In this document: piece after piece, positions 33,201 through 48,200 of the stretch
How positions within the stretch are numbered: position 1 is the stretch's first letter
How the letters are laid out: every line of letters starts with the position of its first letter
Assembly (NCBI RefSeq): GCF_901709675.1
Contig: NC_051100.1
Coordinates: 8,218,786-8,282,785 of the forward strand
Source: Syngnathus acus
Taxonomy: Eukaryota > Chordata > Actinopteri > Syngnathiformes > Syngnathidae
Direction of reading: 5' to 3'
DNA length: 64,000 nt
Translations under genes and position numbers: made by a program
Notes under the pieces: generated by a model
The model's input: only the letters and a program-made list of their open reading frames with translations
The model's database searches: none
Told to the model about the DNA's origin: nothing

Positions 33201-36200
33201 TTACAAACAGCAACTATTGTCTGATTTATTTGAGCATAAGATCAGGTGTCTGCTCCAATGTGCACAGGACAGATCAGGCTACTCTGTTGCTAAACTGTCA
33301 TCATACAGACTTTCCCTGCTGGGTACGACCTCACGGTGTTCCGTTACCATGTTAATGAGGGCTTTGCCGGTCGCAGTTAAACTGGATGAATGTGACATCA
33401 CTCTTGTGTTGAGGGCATCATGGTTAATGGGAGTCCATGTTTCTTTCCACTTGAGAAGATTCTTTCTCCACAGTTTCTTAGAAATGCATGTTGCAAAGTG
33501 GCCTGCTGTTTGTTGGTTGGTTGTTTCCTTTTTGTCTGGGTCCCCCCTATTCAACTCTTGAGCAGTTGGCACATGTTAGTTGCAGCCATCACTTGGGAGC
33601 TTTATTACTACTCTGTACTTGTGGCTGGAGCAATTAAATGAGCGTGAAGATTAAACACGGCTATTAAAATGGAACTTAAGCAGATGAATAGTAGTCATCA
33701 ATCCCTGATCAATGCAAATTAAGCAGATTGAGATATAGAATACAGATAGACTAGCATAGCATTGTTTTACCGTGGATCACACTAACGTTTAGAAACGTAA
33801 GGTACTTTTTTGGCCTCTCCATCCATTGTTGAAAAAGATTCTTGAGTACCACCTTTGAACAATGACTGTAATAAATTAGGGTGGCACGATGGTGCGTCAC
33901 AGTCAAGACTTGGGGTGTTAATGTTTACGAGTGATTGTCTGCATATGACTCAGGATTGACGATCTGGGTCAGTTGAAATGGGCTCCATCTCACCCCGCCA
34001 CCCTGAACAGATTAAGCAAGCAGTAGAGTGTGAAAGAATTACGACATTAAATTAGTAAACATACCGCAAGATACACATTCGTTTTTTTTATTTTTTACGG
34101 CAGAGACAAATGGATCATCCAGTAAACTTCATAACTGCCGTGGCCTTTCTCCCTCTTTTAATCCTGAAATTATCCATTTGTATTTGTGAGAGATGTTGGC
34201 AGGAGTCAAGTACCGAGTCTTAACTGCAACAAATGAGTCTCTGAGCACATTCTGGGGGTACATGAAGGCTCAGGGAACTGGAATTGCATCGCCTGCTTTG
34301 TTTACACTGTAATTACACATGCTGGAGTATTGCCATGCAGGGCAGACACAGGAGATACATTTTGCATTCGGATAATGACGCACTACTCTTTTCGGCAGAC
34401 CTCCCGAAGCATTTAGTTGCTTACTTATTGTCCGACTCTAATACTTTTTGTTCATTCTCAGTGTCTACCAAACTGTTAATTTTTAAATGAATTTTATTTT
34501 TTAATTGTTGATCTCCATGCTCTCTTTTTGGTTGCTTATAGCACTACCACATGCGTTTATTCACTCTTTTTGTACTGTAACTTGAGTCTAATGTTCAGTT
34601 TGTGCATAACAATATGAGTAATACAGATCAGTTTTACGTTGTGATGCAGGACAGCTACAGGAGTGTAATTTAAAACTCAGACAATAGTTCGTTGAAAAGT
34701 GTATTTAACAAACTACACTGCTTTTAATGAGAATACCCATCAAGTCAACATTACATGAGTTTAGTTAGAAAATTAGAAGTGTTACTTCGAATGACTGGAG
34801 GCTTTTTTTTTTTTGCAAGTCATTTTGCATTAATAATATGACAAAAATCAGCAAGCAAAAAACTGTTTGGTAGCTAATTCTGAAAAAGTGTTATTTGTTG
34901 TGGACTTTGGCTTTAATAACTAAAATGAAAGTGATTTCTAAATGACTAAGTATGTGGCCTAACCTTGGCATCAAGTGCCATACCTTTATTTGGACTAAAA
35001 TGTTCCTTCTTGTCTTGTGTCATATGAAAGTCAAGTGGGTCTAACGGGATGATATGATGGATACAATCCTGTCCCTCTACTCAAAGGCACCTTTAGGAGG
35101 CTGGCCAGTCACGGAATTGCTTATGTAAATAGCCCCGCAACTGTAATCCATTGTTGATGATGGATCTAATATGACACCAAGATGGTAAATATATGGGTCT
35201 TCTTTTGCTCCTTGATTTTGGTTGAGTAAATTGGTTCAGAAAATGGCTGGATGGATGAATGGATGCAGGGTTCCATCTCAAGCCTTTCGTGTAGGAAAGA
35301 TTGAGTGGCCCTCCCAGAACTACTGCTTGTCGTGTATTCATTGATTTGTACGACGTCAAGGTTGTTTGTCATCAGTGGTTTCACTGAATGTGCATATCTT
35401 GAATGTGTTCCACTGCCTCAGAGCTTTCAAGCCCGTCACGTTTCAGACACATTGAACCTGCTCTTTGTACTAACTCTAGTGATTTTTCTGCTTGTTCAAA
35501 GTCTTTTGTTAGAAAGCAAAGATGCAAGACAAATGACACGCAGAGGTTTCAGAAATGTTTCCAGTTTCACTCCGGTGTTACTCATCCTTTGCCAACTAAC
35601 CAGTCATCCACTCGTCTATAAATAGGATGCAGTAGATGTTGGAGGACACTTCTGCTAGAGAATTACCATGGAGACAGTGTTTAGCTTCTGCTTTAATAAT
35701 GCATTTAGGGCAGGATTCAAAAAAGTTCTAAAAGAATCTTCTAAAAAATCAAACAATTAATTTGAAAGCCTGGTCTTGTGATTTTAAAGGTCTGAGTCAT
35801 CCCAGTCCTTGTAGTCTAGAATAAATAAATACCACTGTGATTTGGGGAAATTTCACCAAACACATGAATAAAACCCTGAAGGTCATGTCTTTAACTTGCT
35901 ATCACACATAATAAAAATGATTTGGGCTCGTTCCCTCCCTTTGGCTATTCAGCACATCTCAGATTCATTTCAAAGGTTGTTGCATTATTGGCTCTGCACC
36001 GTGTACAGGTTCATAGATGTTGTGTCTAGAATGAATGGGTGGCCTACATTTGTGTCCTCCTTACTTGCTATATCTTTTTAGATCTTTTTCTTGCAACCAC
36101 CACTGCTTCTGAAACAATGCAGATTTCCTAATTGTATGACTAATAAAGGCTATTTAATCAGCGTACAATATATTTCTTCTTTTACACTCTTGTTCCTCAC

Positions 36201-39200
36201 TTAGGTAAGGTAAGAAAAAGGCAGACGGGACACAACTGGTCTGTCTAGAATCATGAGTTACACGTGAGAATCTTTTGTTTCTGAGCACATGCCATAACAA
36301 TTTAAAATAGCATTGTGTTCCATTGGTGGTGCAGAGGCTCTATTTATGGGTATGGAAACACTGCTGTTATTTGTGGATTACGTGGGACATTTAGTCTTTT
36401 GAGAGAATCCAACACCCATTTGTTTTGTTTTCAATTTTTTCTAGATGGGAAAATTAAATGTTGACCATGTATCAACAACCGTCATCTTGCTAAAAAAACA
36501 ACTGGTTGGCAGAATACCAGCACTCTGTGTTATAACCTATCATTAAAGCAAATCTGCAGTTACTGCTTGAGCCCTTACTGGATTTGGTCTTAAGGAGGCA
36601 ACCCTTGGGATAACCCAACCTGCATATGAACTTGATGAACAAAGCCGAGGCAATGGAAGGATTAAATGAAAGGGGCATGGACTTTCCATGGGAGGATTCC
36701 GGCTTCATTTCAATGCTTTTGCATTGTCAGCCTGAGGCCATATTTCAAATGTGGCGTGCCAGGATTTTGTTTTTATTGAAAGGCTACGAACTGCGTCTTT
36801 CTGCTTGACTAAAACATAGGTTCATTTTGAAATATGATTCATAAATGTGTTATGGGCTTTTTAAGCTGCTGTGCTGTTGTTGCCAAGGTAACTACTATAG
36901 GAACACCACTATAGTGAAATAGAGGTCGCCCAATTCATTATCCCCTTTCGCAACATCTTCTTGCCGTATCTCTTTCAATAAACATGTCTACAGTAGATAT
37001 GCCAAAGTTAATTGATTATGGCCAGCTTATTGCACATCTGCCGTCTACAACCACTTAGATCTGTCATAATTGTTTGATTATTATCTATAATCTCAATTCA
37101 AAGGTTGGTAAACATTTTGTAATGCCGGCCGGGCTGGTTGCCACGGTGGGTGCGATGGTACATTCAGTGAATGTGAACGTGAGTAGATATGTCTTCTGAA
37201 TTGAATCTTATTCCGAAGGGAGCCATCCAACATAATATGTCAGCTCAGCAGAGAAAAAGCAATAAAATGAGATTTATGTGGTCAACTTAAGTTAGAACAC
37301 AGATTCATCGTGTCATACTTACGTACATATGCTTACTCCACAAACCCTCGGGAGTAGATGGTTAACATATCAACAACATAAATGCAGAATATTTTGAGTC
37401 AACACAAGTCTTTCATATGTCGAATTAGACCGATGTAGATCCAGAGAATGTTGAGAGCTGATTTCATGCACTGTGGATATATTCAAACGACCTTGGCGAT
37501 GAACTGTGGCGGTGGCAGTCGGCAGGTGATGTTGAGGATGGGTGCTTTGTAAAAACATTTGCAGCAGACCTGTATGAAGCCACAATTTATAACCCATCTG
37601 TATAACTCATTCTATTATGTCTTCACTTGTTTCCTTTTGTGTGCCTTCCCCTCAAATCTACACTTTTGCATTCTGATGATCTTCAGCTTCATTCGGGTGG
37701 CCGGAGGGGTGTGTTGGTGCCTTTTGTATGAAATTAAACACACTGCAAATTCCTTGCAATGTTTTTAGATGCCTCCCAGGTCTTTTCTAAATAGTTGCTG
37801 TCCTTCCCTTTTTCATATTGAGCTGATCCTTCCTTAAAAGCCCCGAGGAGCCCCATTTAAAATCAACACGGTACTGCACGGAATTCAGTCGGAGGAGTTT
37901 GTTTTGTTACTTTTGGGTAAATTGTCCTTTCCAACTTTATGATTTGATAAGGATGTATTCCGATGACACCATAATGAATACATTGGGAAATGATTGAACG
38001 GCACAAGGGCTGTTTTTTGTCTGCTTGCTTCTGTTATTTTTCTTTTGTTCATCACACACCTGGCCAGAATCCTCATAAGTTACTCTTTTCCATTATCAAT
38101 GAAAGCAGTCTGGAGTGTGCCCATTTATCAGCACTGCAGCGAGTGATGCTAAGCTGCCAGCCTCTTCCCTGCACGCTCGCATCCATGACCCCGATTCTTC
38201 TTTGTGCGTATGCATGAAAGTTGTGATTACATCACACATGTGCGTGGGTGAGTGTCTCCATGTTTGTTGGGTGATAACTTGTGAAGCCCGATACTGATGA
38301 TGCACCCATCTCCCCTTCTGTCTGGTTGGATATGTGGTCCCTTTTCCAACTTGATTTGTCCAAGATCTTTCCATATTTCTAGAATAGTTTATGTTCTACA
38401 TCTGGGATGGGCAACTGGTGTGCCCGCCTACTGCATGCACTTCTCAATGAACTAAAGTTGATTAGCTTTTCATTTGGGTGAAAATTCAACTTGTGTCCTT
38501 CAGACCCCCTTGGTGTACATGTTTTGTTTTCTTGAGTGGCTTCTTGTCTTCAGTAAATTTCGAGGGAAACCCCTCGGACCGGATCAATTCTCCTCCGCTC
38601 CAAATGTCATCATTGGCTTGCGGTGACTCAACAGTCAGTCACCCAGCCTCTTTTGTCTAGTTTTACTCTAAGTGCTTAATGTGCTGGAAATACCATTTTT
38701 CTCTTCCTTTCCCCACTTCTGTCATCCTCCCTTAATTCTCTTCTCTCTGGTCTGTGTGATTGCCTTTGGCCTGCCAGCCATCTTTCCTCTTCTCCAGCAG
38801 GCTAACTGCTTTTCCCTTACAAGTGTAGGGATGGTGAATGAGTAATAACTGAAAGAACTGAAAGATAGGAAAAAGAGAGATGGTTGGATAAGAAAGCACA
38901 TTTATCATGCAGGTAATATTTCTTCTGCATTATCACCAAGAGCCTTTGCAGTAATGCTGAAATTGCAGACTAATGTCAAACCTTTGTCAGTAGTAAGTAC
39001 GTGCATTTGAGAAAATGAGGACAAGAGAATATGATAAAGGCTTCCTTCTACAAACTTGGTTGCTCTTTGTGATTGCTTAACTAGGAAGCAATACCATTCC
39101 TGTTAAGTTGTCTGCAATTACTCTCGACCAGTTCAGGGTGTCCCCTGTCTACCACCCTAAGACTTTTGCGATAGGCTCTGGTACGCCCGCAACCCTCGTG

Positions 39201-42200
39201 GGAATGAGCGATACAGTAGATCAATGAATGAGTGAATGATACTCTCAGAAGCTTCTACCTCTACTAGCCTTATATGATCTGCTGTTGTCTACCACAAATA
39301 GATGTCAGGCTCCGACAAGTGTTTGACTCTTATGGCATGTTCTCTGCAGCCCCTTTTCCACCATGCCGGTATGGTTCAGTTCAACTCACCACTGTTAGGA
39401 TTGTAAACCTTGGTCTGCTTTCCATCTCAGCATTCCATGTATCTTGACTTTGGTATGTGACTGTCTATTAAAAAAAATAAATACTAAAAGGTTTGTTTGA
39501 GGGATATTGTGTAAACTCCATTCCTTTTTATTCTCTCTAGCGACAACTGTCTATCACCTCAAAACCTTTCACAATGTAAAATTTTAATAGTGTATGTGCT
39601 GCTGAGCTGAACCAAAGTCTAATCTAACCACCTAAGAAATTACAAGTTTCAGTCAAATCTTTTGGGACATACAACTTGGAATTTGGGTAAAGTCACTTGG
39701 AAACAAATGCATCAGTACAAGTCTTTGAATTGAAAATCTAAATCCTAAACTTCAGTCTGTGGACAGAACCACTGACAGTGACTTTGAGGACATTGTCCTA
39801 TCCTTAAACCTTGCAGTTGACTTACCACTCCGGGAGGAAATGTTCAGACCTTGTTGGTTCCACATAAGAAGAAAAGCGAATCTACTGGTTCTCTCGGGTC
39901 AAGAGACTGGGGCGTGTTTTTTGTACGTGTATGGATAGCTGTATGATTCCACTTGGTTTGTTGTAGAGCAGGTATCTAAAGAGAACAGCTGCTGTCTTCT
40001 CTGACGATCAAATGTCCAGAAATAGATTGGTCCTCCTCTCCGTGGCCCACAAGCCTGATGGTGCAGATAGGTCATACTTAATACCCCCCACACACACATT
40101 TCATATGTTGTATTCCACACTTGGGAAGAAAGCAGTCGCTAATTTTATTGCATTGCTTGAACCACAGTGACATTCTCGTGTTAATAAGTTGTTCCTTCAT
40201 AGGATTTAACTAGAAGAGAGTCTCGTGTCTTGTTCATAGTCACTGTTGTTAGTCACTGGAGGTTTGAAGGCACGCCCCATGTGAGCGTTGATGCAGGATG
40301 CCTGACCTAAAATAGATAAGCAAGAAGCAATAATCCTGCAGCAACACTTGATCATAGTACCAAGGGTCACTGCTTATCTTAATGGTGAGCTTGAGTGTGG
40401 TGTCCTGGTAGAGCGGCCATGCATTGAATTGTCTAGTAGCCCGGGTCAAAGGAAGTTGCTGGAGTTTATTTTCCAAGTCCTGCTAACACATTTGTGATTT
40501 ATAATCGAAAAGCTTCCATTAACTGGCTACCTCATAGTCTCTGCTTCAAGTCATTGGCAAGGCAAACAATCATCGATTCTCACCAGTGTTCCAACTTCAG
40601 CGGAATTGAACCGTTGAATGTATGATGGATTTTCTAACAATAAAGTCACATTTGCCTATGCACTGTGACTTGCTGCACTTTAGCTGTGAGTATAGTCTTG
40701 GTTCAATATAACAATAACTTGTTTTAGCTTTTTGCAAGGATTTTTTTAATCAATGCAGTTACATATGTGATGACAATCTGTGCCAACTGCCTTTGTATGA
40801 TTACCAATAGTGAATTAAGGTGAACTCGGAAAGCTCGTGTGAATAGCTATCCGTCGTGAACCATAAATACAACCATGAGCTGGCCATGAAACCCATGAAG
40901 ACTTTTGAAGAATTTTAATGGTACATTGAGTTGCAATAAGGACATTTGTCATCCCCATGGTATCTCCAGATATCCCGCTTTACAGTGGTCTTAATATTGG
41001 TCCAGCCTGGTCTTTTTTTATACTGAACTCAATACTGTACTGTGATCATTAATATGGATTACAAAGGGTTTTGTCTTTATTCATACCAGAATATAATTGA
41101 ACTAGTGGACCAATGTGTCACAAGGCACCTTTTTTCTTGAGGTCTTTTCCAGCAAATGTCAGTCCTCTGCAACTAATAAGGACTTGATGAACTGTGCAAA
41201 AAATGAGATTCACTTTACCTTAACATTCTTACTCTTGAATATTTTATGTGTAAAGCCTTTTATGGTTGACTGAATATTGCCTGCACTGAAATCACTCATG
41301 GATCGGATAAGGTGCAGCATTCTTATTTTAGATTTGTATTCACACAAATAAGCAACTGTCTTTATTGCAAGTCTACAGATGAATACCCTCAATTAAAAAT
41401 ATTCTTAAAAACTGCAATCTGTAGCTTTTTCCCCCCCCAGTGCAGCATTACATTAGTGAGAGAGATTATTTATTGTGAACATTTGTTCTTTTCTTTAGGG
41501 AATTTTCATTTCTTGTACATTGCATCATTGTCACTGTGTGGAGCACAACAAGTTCCGAAGTAGCTGTAGTCCTTTCATTTCATTCAGTGTTATTCAGTTT
41601 ATTAGGGATAAAGTCTGAACCTGTTATGTACTGCACAGTCTATGTGTTACTTTACTGACAAATTTGATATAACATGCCCTTAAAATGTACCGGCAAAGTT
41701 TTTAAAAGTGATTGCTGCTGTTTATCATTCTTCTAAGGTCAAACACATTCCGTTCCGGGATGCTGGTCGACCTCATCCCCGAGCAAATCGTGGAAATAGA
41801 AATCATCCATTCCTCAGACATTAGACTTTAGAGGTTGCAATGTTGCACCAAATTGATTTGTCATCAGACCTCTAGGGAATAAAAAGACAAAACGCAGACA
41901 CGGGTATATAATAGTAATAGTTATGAGAGGTCTTTCATTCAGTTTGGTAACTGAGTATATTTACTTTAAACTCTGAGTTTGAATAATGGAAATACACACA
42001 GATGGGTTGCTTGCTAACATATTGCACAGACTTTTGCAACCACGACGTATTTAAATTGCAGCAAAAAGTCAACCACTGTAGTCTACGACGAGAAGAGGGA
42101 CGCGAACAGCATCCACTTTCACGCTTCATTATTTTAATCCTCTTTTGAGGAAGCTACTGTAAACCCTGCTGGTGTTTAACTTTGCTACATCACAGCCACT

Positions 42201-45200
42201 TTATTTCCAATTTGAGCTGATGATGAGAGATGTTGGCTAATTTATTTCTTATTTCTTTTTAGCAGGAGGTACTGTCTGCGCCAATCACGCGCCAGACTGT
42301 CAGGAGAGCGCATGGCCTTCGGTCAGCAGCCCACTCTACAATCTTCACTCAGCCTCCCACTGCCCTATCCCCGCAGGTTAGTATTTATTTATTTTTCCAT
42401 ATAGCTTTTAATATGAAAATCAGAAATACAAAAATTGGCACAATTTCGACATTACCAAGTCTTGTACGAGTCTGGTACGACTATCCTGACAGCTGAAGCA
42501 ACATTTTAAGGTTTGTATTTGATGTTCTTTTAGAGCACAGGTGTCAAACTCAAGGCCCAGGGGCCAGATACGGCCCGCCACATCATTTAATGTGACCCGC
42601 AAAGACAAATTGTGCATCAAATTCGTGTGTCATTACTAGAATTGCAAATTGTCTTCTCTTTTAATATCAGTTTTTTTTAATATTTGACCAGTTTTTACTC
42701 GTCTGATTTGAAAACAAGTTATTTGTCAGTTTGTTTTGTAGCTTTTACTGTATATAATATGAGGTGCTCATACATTTATTTGGGTTGACAGTCATAATGG
42801 CCCTCCGAAAGAAGCTATGACTACAATGCGGCCCGTGAAAAAAACAAGTTTGACACCCCTGTTTTAGAGCAATTATTATACTTATTTCCAATATGTTTCT
42901 GTTTTGACAATGAATTAACAATTAAGGAACAGCAGATATTCTAAAATCAACTCAAGTTCAAGAGGGCATGTTTTTCACCAACATAAGGTTCACAAACTAG
43001 TTTCAAAATTTTATGAGAACAGGATATTTGTGTCTTTAGTGTTTACAGTTTTGCTCTGTTTCGTGCATTAGCCCAGCAACTCTTACTCATGCGTGTACGT
43101 TGGCTTTGTGGGAGTGAGCGAATGTGCTTTTGTCGTGGGGGCACATGTGTATTTTGTCTCATTGGCCAATAAAATGGACGGGGGGTTGGGGCGATTGTAC
43201 AATGACAAATGAGCGCATGTTACCCTCGGCATGTGTTTACATTTAACTGCATTAGGTGTGGTTGGAAAATTACAACAGAGGAATGGTTTTCTCCTCCTGC
43301 TGGGTAATAGGAAAAAATAACCTTATCACCAAAGCTATGCCTAAGTTAAACAACAGAGAATGGGTGGTATAAGGTGTTGTTTACACGTCATTGGTGAAAT
43401 TATTGAAGAACATTGTTATTGCTGTGGTTGAATGATAAATGTCTTCTGAATTTAGGCCCTAGTTGACATCCCTTCTTCATGCCACAAGCTACTTAAGATT
43501 GAAAATATTACACTTTTACTAGTTGCAGCCAAGTAATGCACCTCATTTCACTTTAATAGCTTCAAGGCTCGATTAAATTCTTGAAGAGCAATTAATCGAC
43601 AACCTAATACCCCCTTTTGTAGTGTTTCCTATGTAGCAGTGTTTCATGTTTGGGCTAGAGTTGGGATCATGTTTGTTGAAATGCTATTTTCTTTGCAAAA
43701 AATGTTTAGGACACCTAGGCAACCACCCTGGCATGTGCCTGGAACACTTTAAGGTGTATTTAGAATGTCATTCTCATTTGATTTGACTCTTTTTGGAAGT
43801 TGGGGGTTCAGAAAAAACAACAACAACTTGATTGTAATCATTATACTTTTAAAAAAAAAAAAAGAAATTTTATTGAGAGGATCAACGCCAATGTGTGCCT
43901 CTCCCTTGACACATTGCCCCCAGAGGGGATAGCTGTTTGTTTAAGGAGGAGACACAGGAGGTTCAGGTGGGAGTGTTTTTCTTGCCAGGGCTTATTGTGA
44001 GCGTTGGGCCAATCAGCAAAGCTGTAATATTATATATCAGCCCGAGTGAAGGTCAGTTCACCTTGAAATTGTCAGTTCTAGCTATGCCTGTTACACCACC
44101 TGTATTGTTTTCACCTTTTTGGCTATTTCTCCCTTTCTATTCCATCATCATCCTTCTCCATCACTCCATTACTGCAGCATCAGCACTTATCTTCCCCATG
44201 GCAAAGGCAGATGTTCCCAATCCATCCATCCACGTGTCGCTACTTGGCATGCATCAATTTCACTGCAGTTTCCCGTGAGACTTACTGGTTGATGGCTACA
44301 CACACACGCACACAACCATTCACACGCTGACTTCTTTGAGCCATCCATGACTCAGTTCTCGGAAGGCGCGAAAGCTGAATGAGGAAGTATTTGGCTCCAG
44401 GAAGCTTGTTGGGTTTTTGTCTGATAATTCCGACTATAGATGACGTCAAAGAGAGAAATGCAATTGATAGAAGTCATAAAAGGTGTTGCGTGGGTTGGGC
44501 AAACAAAGTAAATGTTTGACAGGCTCTTTTAAATTGACTCATGAGATTTGAGATCTTTTTATTCCTGGTAGTAAGGAAGATAATTTTTCGGAAATACACA
44601 CAAACAAATGTTTTCCAATCTTTCAGGGTCCATCATTGTTTGGAGGAGTAAGCGAATTCGTTGCAGAGAACAATGGCTTCAGTTTTCCTCTACAAAGCAT
44701 GTGTGTTTTAAAGACAGTCGCAAAAGAATTTTGTTGCCATTAGGTTGATATATTGCACTTGCCATTCAGAACACAAGTAGTGAACCATATGTCTCTCCCC
44801 ATTTTCTTATCAAAGTTTATAGTGTGCATTTCTACTCGTCTTGTATTGCTTTCGTGTGCTCTGACATTTGGTTTGATGGGCCATAAATAAATGTCTTCAA
44901 ATATTTCTCATTTGAGACCCTAACTTTTATTTCATTTAGCTTTTGAGTAAGAGCCCTGCCTTTCGCTACGGGTAGACATTTTTAGCTTTGTTACGTTTTG
45001 CTTTGTCAAAACTAAAGGGTTAGTCCTGTTTATATTTTTGTAGAACGTCAGAGCAAAAAAATCCCATTTATTTTAGTCTGCTAGTCAACCTGAACATTAG
45101 TTGAATTCAGAACACAATTTTCCAGAGAATCGATATCGGAAAATACATTATCCGTTATTAGAAATGACAAAATCGATAGATGCCATTAGCCCAGCCGTAT

Positions 45201-48200
45201 GTCGGGATGAATCTTTTGCATGACATCGGGCCTAATTTCAGCCAAACAAATAATAGGGTGCATAAAGTGTGTTAATGTTCTTAATCCTTGAGGTATTTTG
45301 ATGAAGGTGTTTCCCAGCATGTTAATAAAACACTTGTGCAATGTTTTGAAATGTAAAAAAATAAAAATACCGAATGTATGTCCTTGTTAGGTAGAAAGGT
45401 GTTGCTCAAAAGTGGTCCGTTTGTTATTTGTGCAGCCTGGTGCTGTTTTTACACCAATTTATGTGTCACGGTGTGTGCAGCTCAAATTGGGAGTTGACAG
45501 TGAAATCCCGAAGAACAGATTGATCGGAATTTCTTGCTGACTCTGAAGGTTCATTTCTATAAATCTGCACAGTGCTTTCTTGGGGAATGAATGAGCTAAA
45601 ATTCAATTTTCTTTGTTTGTCAATGTTAGCAGCGAAATATGAAAAAATATATTTGTCATATTACTCTCAATCTAAATCAAGTCAAGTCAAGTTTATTTGT
45701 ATAGCCCTAAATCACAAGCAGTCTCAAAGGGCTTCACATAGACAAAAATTGACAATTATTCTCAAAGCATCCCCTGATCTTAAGCTCCCAAATGACCTCC
45801 GTAAGTCTTGCATAGCCAAACTGCACCTTGACCATGTTGTTCTACTAGGCATTGAGTTTGAAATGAAATTGATTATTCCATCATGTCACATGGGAACAAA
45901 CACTTGACTGCTTAGAAACGCCTACAGTGGGCTGTAACGCCGAGATCCCATTGTGATGTCTAATGACATTATTGATTGACTGTTTCTTGTTTCTAGATTA
46001 GTAATTTGGTTCATATCTGTTGAGTTCTGTTTATATTTTCCAGCGATGGTTTGCAAAATGAACTGACGTCACGGAGTTAATACTGTACAAGCCTTGAAGG
46101 TTGTTAAAAAAAAAAATACTTTCACTACTAAGCAGTTCAGCGGAACTTATCCGGAAGAGAATGGATGCACCGGTCAAATAAGCAAGCAGTCCAATTTTCA
46201 GCCGGCAAAAGGGTCTCGGACAGTATTTCATTGCCTCCTTTTTGTTTCTGTGAGTGTGACGTGTTGGTTCCAGCTTTCCCAGCTTTGGGACTGACAGAAA
46301 ACCCAGCACACAGACCACACAGAAGGAGGCAAGGAGGACTGACAAGGCTGAAAAATGGCGAATGAAGTCAATAGAGATTAGCGCCGGATCCAACTCCACA
46401 GTTCAACTACGTCTATTATTGAATTTGTCCCTTTCCTCTAATCTCAGTTCAGTGTGTCCTCCATTGTTGCTCCTTTTATGTGCCCTAAATGACCTCAAAT
46501 TTAGCAAGTGAGTCTCTATAATCCTTAGAACAAAGTCATCGTCTTCATATCTCACTGACTCAGTATTTCCTTTGGCTGCATTAGTATGCAGGACATGTTT
46601 TTACATTTCCTTCAAGTTGTGACTTGTCTTCTCGATTCCCGGCTTCTGTGAATGATCACGCCTCCTCTGCCTTATTTCTGCTCCCTGTTGCCTCTCCATT
46701 TGACTTGGATGCTGAGGAATAAGATCTGCTTTGGGCACCTTATTATTTTTGTGGATGATTTTGGCACCTTGAAGCAACCTTACTGTAATTGGTGTTGGTA
46801 TTATTAAGTTATATTCACTCGCCAAAGGCTTCTATTAGGATAAATAAACAGCCAATTTTAGGCCCTACAGAATCCATCTTGGCAAGTTGTCACACGTAGC
46901 ATGTCTTCTATATAAAAAAACAAGAAAAGGAAATAATAATCTTCCATAGTAATAAACAATTAAAGCATTTGTCATCTTATTTGACCTATGAACAGTAGTT
47001 TTAAAATCACGTCGCTTTTTCACACCCTATACCACTAGCAAGCAATTTGGATTCCGTCCCATCCTAATTGGACTGGTATTTCTTTGCGATTTGAGTTCTA
47101 CACATCTCAAATGTATTTTATTGTTGGCAGTGTAACATAATGTGTATCACATCGACCTGAGTGGTGAGATCTGTACCATCCATCCCTCCAATGGGGAAAG
47201 TGCCAAATTAAAAATGCACAGCCACCTCCACAGTGTCTGGTCCAGTCCATGTCAGTTAATTACAACATTTCTTGCTGCTTGCTATACCACGTCCATGTGG
47301 ACTGGAGCGAAGTAAAACTTGGACCGAGCTGCTGACACAGCCGGGAAAGCAGAGAGCAGCCAGCAATTCCATGGAGTCCGATTTCGAGGCGTCTCTCGCG
47401 CTCTCTCTCTATCCATTGAGCACAAAGTGATGTAATCAGACATCTACTGAGGCTGATTGATTGCTGAACTCTTGAGTTGTCTTATCTTGCATGGAGGATC
47501 AGTGCGGTAACAGAAAGGCCTTGTATTGCCTCAGTCATGGCCAAGGCATTTTGTGGCGTTGGAACTAGGCTGTCATGAAGAGCAATCCAGTCAATGTTTC
47601 CTCAAAAGGAACATTCCAATGCTCTGCTTCATAAATAGCAGCTTCGGCCTCAGGAGAAATATATTGCCTTAAGTGGGATGCTGTACTGTAGTCTGCCTAG
47701 TCAGCCTTGCACACACTCAGAGGCACACTGAAACTCATCGGCATTCTTATGCATTAGGTTCACAATTAAAAACAGTTCCCACGTGTCTTAACATCTCGTA
47801 CTTTTGTCAAAATGGATCAAACTTACAGCATTTCTCTTGCCATGGTCAAATCAAATTTTGGTTGGACAGATCTGAATCATCGTGCTCCGCATACTGCTGA
47901 ACCACGGGCCTGTCCGACTTTTGTTGGATTGACACCATCGTGCTAGCACGTTCCTGCTGTCATTTAGTTTTCTCCTCTCCTGCCTGTGAATGTTCGCGGT
48001 GGCTGGCTTCTACAAGAGGAAGTGGCACCCAGAGTGTTGAAACAAGCACCCCTTGGATCATTTTTGATGCACATGGACACCACTCCAATTTGCGTCTGTC
48101 ACAATTATACAGAAGAGCAACATAGTGGAAAAAAACAATGTCCTTTACAGGCTTCCAAGGGTTGACAGATTATTTTGATCTCAACCCTATCACTTACAAT

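Larger units (their letters stand above)
27201..42262 (+). other. mcu: MCU intron 1
   Basis: 15 kb. Contains a complete MITE (30776-30943), repeat ends near 30684 and 33066, repeat fragments near 33876-34035 and 39115-39240, and plain AT-rich sequence. No additional exon is supported. Confidence 0.7.

Noticed and set aside
46031-46399. 122-codon minus-strand frame in MCU intron 2
   Set aside because: Composition and lack of motifs are as expected by chance; contains no known domain.
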